Source: Aphidius gifuensis (lineage: Eukaryota; Arthropoda; Insecta; Hymenoptera; Braconidae). Taken from it: a stretch of 64,000 nt of DNA. Shown piece by piece: positions 52,401 to 64,000 of the stretch. The stretch lies in contig NC_057792.1 in assembly GCF_014905175.1 (NCBI RefSeq), forward strand, positions 17,986,963-18,050,962, in the 5' to 3' direction. Position 1 is the first letter of the stretch. Each line of letters opens with the position of its first letter. The position numbers and the translations under genes were made by a program. The notes beneath the pieces are model-generated. The model had not been told where the DNA came from and did no database searches. It saw nothing but the letters and a program-made list of their open reading frames with translations.

Positions 52401-55400
52401 AAAAAGCTTTTTACTCGACCACACACACAACTGTAGCCAACGCTTTCTGTCAAATTCAGGTTTACTTTGTTTTCATTATTATCTTTTCCATTTATATTTA
52501 TTTTTTTTTTTTATTTATTTATATTTGTTTTTGAAACTAAAGAAAAACATTATATAATATATTTAAATTTACAAACTAAACTTACAAAGATTTATAAACA
52601 AAAAAAAGTCATAAAACATGTCACTGAATTTTATCTGTTTTAATATGTATATGTATATATATATGGAAAAGCTTTGCACCTTGATGGGGTGGAACAATTT
52701 CAGAGTGAGATAGTTAAGTATGTATATGTTCATACATGTTAAAACTATATATATATATATACAGAGTGCATTAACCTTTGTGTAGAATAAAAGCGATAGA
52801 AGATAGTACAGTTCATCGGAGTAAAGAGGTGAATGTATATATACTGAGGTAAATACAGAAGGATGAGAGTTGACAGAGGCTGACTTTAAAATTTATTACT
52901 ATATGCTTCAAAGTGGTCCTGGTAGTATATCTTCACCTCTCAACTTACCAATCTTTCTCATTGTCTCAGTATTATTTCACTTGATTTATACAAAATGTAA
53001 TCAAATCAACTATATATTAAGAAAATTAATAAAAAAATTCCTCAAAATATATTATCGATAATTGCGATATAATCAATGAGAATTGAAAGACGAAATTCAA
53101 TTATCATTATCAAAATAATTGAATAATTTGATATAAAATTTGATGTTTTAAATTATTGAGAAAGGATGTGCTTAATACGTCAATGACCGACGTGATATTT
53201 GACATACGACAAAGTATCAATTATAATTTGATATAATAATTCTTTTTTTGTTCGATAAAGTTAAATTAACGATTGGTATAAATTAGTTTTTCATAGGTAA
53301 ATATACAATTTAGTGTATGTTAAAAGTTTGACAATACCTGACCTGTATGTTAACATGATATATTGAGTTGATGGAAATTGAACAAGTACAAAATATGTTA
53401 AATTATATATGAATACAAAGTTTGGATATAATATTCGTGTTACATACATGTACACTATTACTCGGTTTTTGATGTGTTTATATGTATATTTGGACTTGTC
53501 CTAAGGACACAAAAGTATATACACAACTATCTTGAATTTGTACAAAGTGAAATTTATATGTATTCATGTTATAAAAGCATCATGTACTTTGCTATGTTCA
53601 CGACGGAAGCTTTGACTTTGTTGGCCTTTATAACATTTGCGTGTTGAACCTTTGCTATATCACCCATCCACATCCACATCATCATCATCATCATCCAACA
53701 AACTTATATATTATTATTATTTATTTTTCACCCTAAAGTAGAGAAGTGCATTCGCAAGTATACCACCAAACTGACTTGAGAAATGACTTACTTCCGGTGT
53801 ACCTAGGAAATGGAACGATGTTTCATTCTTGGACGAGTGAACACACTGTAACAAGCACTCTATCTCGCGTGAAACTCTTTCTTCTTCTCTCTGTCTTTTT
53901 GTGTATAATATATATATTTTTTCTCTTTTGCTCTTTTTGTGAATGAGAGAGACCAGAGAATATACTCTCATCGTCTCATCAAGCCACGCGAACTGACTCT
54001 CACTTGCGAATTTTTTTCTCTCGAGAGAGAAAGAGAGCTTTTATTATTTTTTTATTTATTTTTTTTTCTCTCTTTTTGCATTTATTTATTTACTTTGGAC
54101 TGAGAGCAGAGAGATTAACTTTGTTTCAACCGAAATTGCACAACTTTGACTGTTTTATATTGAACAAGAGGGGAAGTCAACTAAAAGCTTGCCCTCTCAC
54201 TGGAAAATGTTTATAGTTTCTCTTGACTTATTTTTTCAATCTCTCTCTATTTTTTCGTATAAAATTTATATATTTTTTTTTTTATTTACATTTAGATATA
54301 TAAATAAAAACATTTTTTAATTTAATAGCACGGAAAATGATCGATCGTTACTTGTTCAGTTAAAAAAAAAAATAAAATGATTTCAGGAGATTATTAAAAA
54401 ATTCTTGAAGAAATAAAATAATGTACTATATATTATAAATTTTATATTTTTTATTTCTTCATAATATTATTCAATTTCAGGAATTGTAAATATTTTTTTT
54501 CAATTGAAGAAAATTAATTTTTTATTCATTTATTAGATTTTTATTTTTTTATATACACACAGCTGTGAATATTTTTCAATTTAATAATTTTTATATTCTT
54601 TTTTTTTTCATATTCAGAATTCATTTTCATTGTACAGCATTTATGAAATAACAGATGAAGAAATAAAAGTAAATAAAAAAAAAATGATACTCGTATTATA
54701 CCATCATTTTATTGCATTGAGAAAAATATCTCATCTTGAAATTGTCATGGTATATGTCAAGCTGGTTTTATTCTTGTAATATATACGTCATAATATTTAC
54801 GATTATTATTTTTCTTTGTTTCTTACTAAGTTGTCCATAAAACTAATGGAAAAAAACAAAAAAAAAATTAAAAATAATAAACACTTTGAAGGGTATTCTC
54901 GAAGAGAACAAAAAACAAAACAAAAAAAATAAGTTTATATCATTGTTTATTATTTAATTAATTCATTTCGACATTTACAAACAGACTGTTTGATTATTTT
55001 TTAAATCGAGTCATAAAATAACAACAAAAATTAATAATTAAAACTTTAAAAAATTTAATTTGGTATGTATCTGGAATGTTGCGTGAGCACGCGAAAGAAA
55101 TTTAATCAACTTAACTTTTTTATTCCCTTATTTTTCACCTAAACATCCCTTATATTTTCGCCAGAATGCGTCTGTTCGATCGACCATTATATTGACAATT
55201 TTAAAAATAAATATAAAAAAGGGAAGAATAAAATAAGTGAACCAAATATTATTGCATTCATAAATCGCATGAGTGAATTTTAAGAATGATAATATTTTTT
55301 AGTTAATTTTTTATTTAACCTCGCATATTTACAAACATTAAATATTTATAAATTGTTTGTTTAATAATTAACATAATACAAAAAAAAAAAAAAAATATTT

Positions 55401-58400
55401 AATTGTTTATATTTATTCACCTGGCTATTGTGATAAATTTTTGACACTTGAAAAATAATAAAATTATAAAGTCAAAATACCATATAAAATATATAATGAA
55501 AAACGTAAATAAATTTCTCATGTGGGAAATTAAAAATAAAAATTATTATTAATATATTAAATCATGTCAAAATTTTATTTATATATTTTTAGTTATTTTA
55601 TAAGCCATTGTTAGTTGTTGGATTAACTGAACTGAAACCATAGTGGATGAATTCGATGGAGAAAAAACTTAATTGTCCATGACTAAAGAATTATTTTTCC
55701 CCCGGGCCAACTCGTCACATTTCTTGGGTTTGAGCTCATCGCACACCCTATAGTTCTTTTTTTTTTTTTGGTTTATATTTTTTATTATTATCATAGATAT
55801 ATGTTTATTATTATTATTTTATATTTCTCTTATACGTTTCACATAACTATACGTCACGAGTTTGCCCAGACGTTATAATTTCATTTATTTACTAAATCTC
55901 ACCCACGTACGTGCCAAAAATGATGAACACTATATTTATTTATTTTTTTCATCTAATTTTTGTTTTTTTCACTATTCGTATCTTTCATAAACCTCTAGTA
56001 TTTTCTACCATTTCTATATACGTGCAATTACGACCTGTCCAAAACACACTTCACGAACAGAAAGTTTTCCTGGCATGCTTTTCTTGTTTCCTCAATCTTC
56101 TCCGTTACCTCTTCTGTAATAGAACTCAGTAGAAAAAATAAAAAAAACCAAAAAAAAAATAAAATAACGACAAAGACTCTGCACAAATGTGATATAAAAT
56201 TCTTTCATAAATTTTATATTTACAAAATTTTATCTTCAAGAAATAAAAGTATAAATAAAAAATTAAATTTTATTAAAATAATTTTTTTAAATATCATTAT
56301 ACAAATTTTTATACCATAAAAAATTATATTTTAAATGCTTTTTTTGTATATTTTATGCATGTAATATCAAAAACATTTGAAGATAAATAAAAAATATGAA
56401 ATATATAAAAAAATTATAATGCTAAAGTTTTAAATGTAAAAAAACTTTAAAAGTACATCAAAGATTTAGAAAATTTGTAAAGCAATTCACCGAAATTTTA
56501 TCGATACTTTCTTGCTTTTATTTTGTATCATTTCTCTATGTATATACATATTTATATTGATAAGTTTTTACAAACCCTTTTGAAAAAGTATAAGAGGTAA
56601 TTTTGTGAAAAAAAAAACCATCTTATCAAAGAAATCCATTCAAAATATATACTCAACAATTTAAGTGTATATCGATGTAACCATGGCAATTGTGCTGATA
56701 ATATTTAATCGATTTAAGAGTATTACAAAAAAAGGTTTAAAAAAGGATTATATATCCTTAATGTCCTATGTGAACTTTTGGTTAACTATCATACCAAAAT
56801 ACATAAATATATTTCATACACATTTTTCGCATATAAGTACATCAGGTTGAGCAAGATAAAAACTTTTAAAATAATGTTTACGCTTGAATCATAAATTTAT
56901 AATTTACGATGTAATTTTCAAACCATTGTTAATAAAAAAAAAAATAGGTTAAAAGAGATTATATACTTCATTTTCCATACTTGACCTCGGCATGTGCTTG
57001 CAAGATAAAAACATCAACTTAACCCTCACATCGTTATTATAAAATCATCATATTTATTTGATCAACTTGTCAACCCTTCAATATTTCAATTCAATATAAT
57101 TTTCACCGATAATTTAACTATCATAATAATATTTTTTTTTTAATTTAATTATTCATTTTATTGAAGCTCATAATAATTTTTTATTTTCACATAGACAATA
57201 TCTAATAAAAAACATAAATGATTGACATAAAAAAAAACGTACGTATAAAATATATTATTTATTAAAATGTCAATTTGTTTTGTTTTTTTTTTTTCGTTAT
57301 CATATAAGGTATGTTTTATTTATTTGTATATATTTTTCATCGATATAGATAGGGTAAAAATATGAGTTTAATAAAAATGTTAAATTCAAGTTTTTAATAT
57401 CTGTTTTAAAATGATAAAAATATTATGTTGTCACTGGTCTATTGATGTATAAAAATTGACGATGTAATGCTTCATTGATCACAAAAGTCATTTGAAGCAC
57501 CTGGTTTTGTATATATTACTTTTTTATATTTATTTAATAACATAAATTATAAACTACCCTCTTGCTATGACGTGAATGTAACGTCATTTTGTATCATAAA
57601 TACATCATTCTAAACATAAATACAGATTTTTTTTTTTTTGATTGTGTGTAGCAAGATAAAAGAACAGAAAAAAAAATATAATAATGTTAAATTTTTGAAG
57701 AAAGAGGGTATCATTTGGAGGGTGAAGGGAGAGGCAGAAATAAAAATGTAATGCTTGGGTCGTAAACAGTAAAGCACAATAAAGATCTACTGGTTTTTTT
57801 TTTTTTTTTTGTGTGAACGACTGTGGCAAAATATAAGCATTATATTTATTTTATGAAATATTCGCATGTCGAAAAAATAAATAAATAAAAAGTTCTAATG
57901 TTTCATGGGGAATAGGGATTTTAAATTCAAAAAAAATATGAATTATCGACTTGAGACTGAAGAAATCTTGAAAAAAAAAATTCAAATAAAATTTAGACAA
58001 TATAAAGATTTATTTAAAAAAATTTCATGTTTTTTTTGTTAAAATAAAAAAGAATTTTTATATTATTATTATTAAAAAAATAGACTAAAGTATGCATTCA
58101 GGAGATTAAATTTACAAGAAGATAGCAGCAATTTTGTAAAAAGCAGATCTGTCTTTCAAAATAAAAAAAGCAAAATAATAATATTAAAAAAAATTATTTA
58201 AAAAGATAAAGTATATTCTTGACTTGATGGTTAACCATAAAATTAAATAAGCATAAATATTAGTAAATTTTAAAATCAACTATATATCATTTAGACATTT
58301 TAGCATTAAACAATTATCAGAGGAATAAAAGATGAAAATTATTCCACAATAAACACATGTAAAATAAAATATAAAAATGACATATAAAAATACGAAAAGT

Positions 58401-61400
58401 ATTTTGACTGTTTTAGTAATTTCATTGCACAATTTAAAATATATTTGCATGTTACGTATAAAGTATAAATAAAGTTCTCAAGGGAGATTGAGCGTATAAC
58501 CAAGCGTCAAGTTTTCAAACTGCAGGACTGTCAGAGTTTCAAATTCGTTTCGTTCACCCTTACCCACACACAAAGTATAGAAAGTGCTACGATTCCCCAA
58601 AGGATCCAACTGTTGGATGAGAAGAAATACATATACACATATATATAAAATTATATATAAATGTATTGGTGCACAACTAACAAAACTTGGACAACTTACC
58701 AACGAGTAAAGTCAAAGTATAAAGTAACCTATTCCACTCGAGTTATCACGCGACTTCAACTGTGTCATGTATCTGAAGATGTGTTTTCTTAATTAGGTCG
58801 TCTCTAAAGTATACTGAGTCTTCAACATTTTCTCATATATATTATACCACAAAATACCAGCTATTAATGGCAATGCTTAATTGAAAAAATTAATCAAAAT
58901 AAAAAAAAGTAATCAACTTTGTTGTATTAAAAAAAAACAAATAAAAATACATAGAAATAATTTTTTTTAAATACTGTATTATAAATTAAGGGTCAAGTAA
59001 TTTTTTCCTTTTTTTTTGTTTTTTGTATAAGGGATGGTGTAATTGCCAGAAATAATTTTGCTGGCCATGTTGTCCAATTAAGAGTATTTTCTCTCAGTAG
59101 TTTCTGTGTTATTTATAATACCTTAAAGATCATCAAGAATCAATTGCTTGAAACGGCAAATTGAATTACTTTTACTGTCTTTTGAAGAAATGCTTTATCA
59201 AGAATAATTGGAGAAAACGATAAAGTTTTGTCTAGTACATGAAATTGAAGACAATATATTGTATATAAACTTGCTTCAATGTCTATATAAACAAAATAAA
59301 TTGTTATTTATTGAATGACAAATTTACAGTATATATAGTTTGATACAATGAAATTGTTATGTTCATATTATGCACAAGTTTCAACGATATCAAATTATAT
59401 TATATATGAAAATTGTTCAGTCTACGAGTGCCAGAAATTGTGGTTGAAAACCAAATTTTCCAATTTAACTGTACCACAATCGAGATGAATACAAATTGCC
59501 AAAGTGGGAATACCCATAACCTACAATCACACTTCAATAAAAACTCAATTTCTTTTTTTTTTTTTACGTTGAGATAATGGAGAAAATACTAGTTCTATTA
59601 CTCAGTATTATCTGATTAAAAAATAACGTATTTTAAAAGTTAATGGCTGTTTGATATTTGTATAAAATATTAGTCTATCCAAATGTGAATGTAAAAATAA
59701 TATTTTTTTAATTTTCAATTAAAACGAAATAAGTCAATTTTATTTATTTTTTTTTTTCTTTGTTTTATATAACTCGAGAAGTAATTTATTTTAATTTAAA
59801 AATTGTATATTGTTTTTGAAGGTTGTTATTGATTTTAGATTTTTTTTCGTAGAATTTTAATATTATAGGGGTGGTCAGACATTTGTACACAAAGTATAGA
59901 CATGTATGAATAGTATAGAACGATTGAGTCGCGTCTCATTGGCGTCAGTGAATCACACAATGCGACACTAAATTGAGCTGCAATCTGGAAAAAAGATAAA
60001 AGCTCTGTTCGTTTGTTAAACCGACAAACTGGCGGCAATTTTAGATGGAAGTTTCACTCGACTTGTGGTACATGCGGCTTGTAAAATGAAAAGAAAGGTA
60101 GTTGAAAATAGTTGGTGAAGCAGGAGTTACGATAGGGTGAATAGAGAAAAAAAAACAAACAAAAAAATTATTTAAAAAAAAAAAAAGGAACGGATGAGGA
60201 ATGACTTATGCTTACGACGAATATCTAGTGCATACTTGCGTCGCTCTACGTGGCTTACAAGTGAAATAATAATGTGAAAAAAAAATAGAAAAAAAATATA
60301 AGACCAAAAAAAAAAAAAAATGAATACAAGTGAAATAAAATTTGAAAAAAAAAAATATTTTTTTTTCATTCTAAAGCACGTAGTAGAAGAGGCGCAAATT
60401 AATTAGTTAAATTTTTTATTTTTCATTATAAAGGTAGAAAACGTACAAAGCTTTTATAATTTTTTTTTTTTTTTCAAATATGTACTTTTTAAATGAAGGA
60501 ATATTTTTGGTTTCGAAATATTTAATAAGTCGATATACTATTCACAATTTCTAATAACAATATTACTAATTATTTACCACGTTTATATATAGTAAAAAAA
60601 AAAAAATGAATATCAATGATTTATTACGTTTGTCTAGCTTTGATGTTAATAATGTATTTTCTTGTTAATTAAATTTATTCATGTTCGTAAATGATATATG
60701 TACGTGTTGATAAAGAGAACGCTCGATTGGTAAATGAGTGTGTGGCATATATTGGAGGAATAATTAATAAGAATCGATTAACTAGCTATACTCATACCCA
60801 AAAATTTTACATACACTCTGTGTGGTATATTATTTTTTGTTTTTGACACTTGGCTTTATGTACTATATGTATTTTTAACAAATACAAATATACACAAATA
60901 TGAAAGTCATTTAAATTTATAAATTAATGACTATTTACTTTTTTATTTTTTTCACTTTTTCATAAACGAATATCGAGTTTATATATTTTAATTAACACAC
61001 ACACACATGGTGTAAATTATTTTGTGTTTGTAAACGTTCATTGGAAATGAGAGTTACAAATTTTTACGTAAAAAAATTTAACCAATGATTATTACTTTGT
61101 ATTTATAATACGACCGATAAAATTGTCGACGTAATATGCTTTTTGGTAACAGACATCTTTAATAGGTATATTATTTTTTAATTGTTTTTTTCTTTTTCAT
61201 CTGCAATATGGTTAAATTATTTATTGTGTTGTGATTTTTTTTTTTTTTTTGGTAGGGTGTAAAAATAGCAGGGGCAATCAAACGACTCAATCGAAGTTAA
61301 ATAGAATTGTTTTTTTTTGTTTTTTAATAACAAGTGTAAAATGACATTAATTTTAATAATATCATTATCAATTTTTTTCATTCTATTGTAAAAACCTATT

Positions 61401-64000
61401 ATTTTTGTAAATGATCTACTAAATTTAAAATAATGTTTTTTTTTTTTAAATAAACAAAAAAAGCTTTTTGATAAAATACGTGAAGAAAAAAAAACAAAAA
61501 AAAAGAAAACTATTGATTTCAACTGTATATTTTCAATTCAAATAATTTTTGTTTTCTTTTTTCAAACCTGAATTCTATGTTAACCGTATTTCACGATTTT
61601 GGCTTGGTTACTTGATATTTGTTTTTTTTTTTTTTATATATTTTCTTTTAATTTTTTTTTTTCTATTTCGTGTGTTCATGTCAATCCATGTCAGTCTGGC
61701 ACGCACTCAAGCACGAAGATGCTACTGAAATCGTTGCAGATGCATGAACCACAATCTCATCCAATTTTTTATTTTTATTTGCCATAAACTTTTTTTAAAA
61801 TTTTTTTTTGTTTTCTCTATTTCCAGCACACTCGCGTACACATACTTTTTGCCCATGCGAATGTAATGAAAAAAGAAAATGTGAAAATGGCTTTACTTCG
61901 TATTGCTCATACTTGATTATATTTCTCGAAATACTCTATTCATACACATACCAACATACACCAACACACACACATGCATAAAGTCAAATATACCCTCAAC
62001 TTTTAATTGGTCTAACTTAATTGCTTGGCCATTTTTATTTCTATCATTTTTCATTTTTATAATTTTTTTCAAATCCAATATTTCATATAGTTTACTTTCA
62101 ATTTTTCTAATTCCTAAATCAATTTTTTGTTAGTTGATTAATTACAGGTACTATCAATTTATCATAGTGGATATTTATTTTTTATTTTTTTTTTCTTTTA
62201 CCAATAATGGAAAATTCAGAACATAAATAATCCAACAAATACGATGGCTTGTCTTATTTATTTATTTTTTTGTAGCAATGCTTGAAAAAGAATTTTAGTC
62301 AACGAATAGAAATACAATTTTTTTTTATATTTTTACCTTATCCAAATGGATTTTCGAAGTCTTTTGGAACCGCCTTTTTACTAAAGCCAAAAATAATTGT
62401 GGCAAAGAGCTTCAACAAAACAATCCATGCGAAAAACATGATTCCAAGTATTGACCGTGTAAACTTAAAGATATTTTTTTTATTTTTTTTATTTTTCTTG
62501 CGTTTTGTATTTTACGTTAACTCGTTTTTTTATTATTTCTTTTTTCTCTTTTTTCTAACCAATGACCATCACATTGACCTGACTTTGTAGAAAATAAACG
62601 AGCAAAATAGAAAAAGAAATTACACTCAATTCGAATTTTCTTTGTCACTCAATTCGTTTTTCTTACATCTTTGTGAAAGTAAAAAAAGCGCAGGGAGAAA
62701 AAAAATATATAAATTTGAAAAAAAAATAAAAAACTTTATGCTCTTTAGGTCACTAATGCTCTATACCTTGGCAATTTTGTTCAAAAAGAAGTCTCCACCG
62801 AATGCGAGAAGAACAAAGAAAAAAAAATTGTTAGCATCAATAGAGAAAAAGAAGTTGGCAGAACTTTGTAAACTGAAAACACAATGAATCATAAAATTTT
62901 CGATAAGAGGTTATGCACGTATACTTTGATATATATAAATGTGACTCTGGAAAAATTTTTATCGTCGTTTTTCAGATCATTTAACCATTTTGTCTGTTGG
63001 CCGTTAGCGAGATTCTTTAGCGTGTATAAATTTGAAAAAGATGAGTTACGAAATCGCTAAAGAGGTTGTGTTTCGAAAGATATCAACTTGATATATCATT
63101 GAAAAAAAAAAAAAACAGCACCAGAATACTAACAGTTGAAAAAACTAAATCATCTCTTACAGTGCAGTAACAATATCGATATATGTATTGGTTATTCTCC
63201 TGGGATATTTTTACTAAAACCCTTGGAAAAGATGATCTCCAGCTGTTGGTAGCTATACTAGAAAAAAAAAAAAAAAGAAAACCCCCAAGTTATATATGTT
63301 TTATATAGTTTTCCCGAGTGTATGAGTCTTCGCTTTCAAAAGTGATACGTGACGTCCATTGAAATTTTATTTCTTATATTATATTATTTTTATTTCACAT
63401 ATCTAAAACCAAAAAGCATTGCTATCAAATTTTACCCACTTCAGGCACTTTATATATACCACCCTATTGCTAGCAACTATAATCAAATCACTATCTTAAA
63501 TTTTTTTTAACAATTTTTCTAAAATTTCATCGAAAAGTTCTATAAAAAAAATAAAATTCTCCACGGAGTTACGCCTTTTTAACTTTGAAATATTTTTTAA
63601 AAATACTTATGCCCTTTTTACATTAGAATAACAATGTGTAATAATATTTTTGAAACTATTTAAATTTTTAAATAGTATATCGAGTTGTGATGTGATTTTT
63701 CTTTTATTACGTCTGACCAAATATTGATTTTTCTACTTGCACGATAGATCTAAATTATTTCTAGTATAGCAAAGTTATATAAAATTCAATATGAATTCGA
63801 ATAAAATTTTATTTTAACCTTTAGAAATTGTTTTTTGAAAAATATAGTGGTTTATTTTTTTGCTCAGACAATTCAATTAAAAAAAAAATATATTATCTCG
63901 ACACCTTGTGAATTCTTAAATATTTTTTGTCATTCAAATAAATCAATTTAAATAAGTATTAATATTCAAAACAATACATATTGCGTGTAAATCATTTTGA
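49401..64000 (+). other. Long intron, part 3, running out of the window
   Basis: No convincing exon is seen on either strand. It contains a CACGTG at 52294-52299, (CAT)6 at 53677-53694, a CACGTACGTG palindrome near 55905, a short (AC)6 at 60995-61006 and a possible minus-strand micro-exon at 58564-58609. Whether the second gene continues beyond 64,000 or ends in undetected exons is unknown. Confidence 0.45.
53677..53694. repeat. (CAT)6 microsatellite
   Basis: Six perfect CAT copies. Confidence 0.9.

Noticed and set aside
53746..53946. Plus-strand frame with a plausible membrane segment after a Ser/Thr-rich part
   Set aside because: It starts at GTG, not ATG. The only nearby acceptor does not fit the phase of the second gene, and the membrane-like part comes from a CT/T-rich tract.
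62282..62590. 102-codon plus-strand frame with alternating Phe runs
   Set aside because: It is driven by poly-T stretches and has no conserved feature.
1..64000. tRNA, rRNA, snRNA genes and CRISPR arrays
   Set aside because: No tRNA B-box with matching arms, no rRNA-like GC-rich block and no spaced direct-repeat array were seen by eye on either strand. Covariance-model searches could still find divergent ones.

Overview
The window is animal nuclear DNA, extremely AT-rich (roughly three quarters or more A+T by eye), full of long A and T runs and short microsatellites. It has spliceosomal introns and very low gene density. The protein signals are insect-like. The base composition resembles the very AT-poor-in-GC genomes of aphid-parasitoid braconid wasps, but assignment to Hymenoptera is my inference, not something the sequence proves. 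No CRISPR, tRNA, rRNA or intact transposon was recognised.

Region 1 (1 to about 12,600, + strand) holds the 3' half of one gene that can be named with confidence: Mitf, the single insect member of the MITF/TFEB/TFE3 family of bHLH leucine-zipper transcription factors. Four coding exons (2807-2993, 6561-6636, 10068-10347, 11728-11967) join with compatible phases into 260 codons plus a stop. They cover the acidic segment before the DNA-binding domain, the basic region, helix-loop-helix, leucine zipper and the conserved C-terminal segment. The N-terminal exons lie left of the window.

Region 2 (about 12,600 to 34,900) is about 22 kb with no gene I can name. It holds a few GC-elevated islands (15.3, 24.7 kb), one long coding-like patch without any ATG (25.7 kb), a small ORF with a good splice donor (31.6 kb), microsatellites and inverted repeats.

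Region 3 (34,900 to 64,000, + strand) begins with a GC-rich, CAG-containing island that looks like a promoter/5' UTR. It is followed by one first coding exon (35855-36089) with a good start context, a signal peptide or signal anchor, and a phase-1 GTGAGT donor. No convincing downstream exon is visible in the remaining 27.9 kb, so this is probably a long first intron of a secreted or membrane protein, perhaps a neuronal cell-surface gene; identity unknown.

A possible link between the regions is the family's own binding motif. CACGTG E-boxes, the core of the site bound by MITF/TFE proteins, occur at least ten times by eye, more than the base composition predicts. One near-perfect CLEAR-type site lies just upstream of the second gene. 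This is inference. I saw no clear sign of a previously undescribed biological system; the hunt yielded candidates to test rather than a system.
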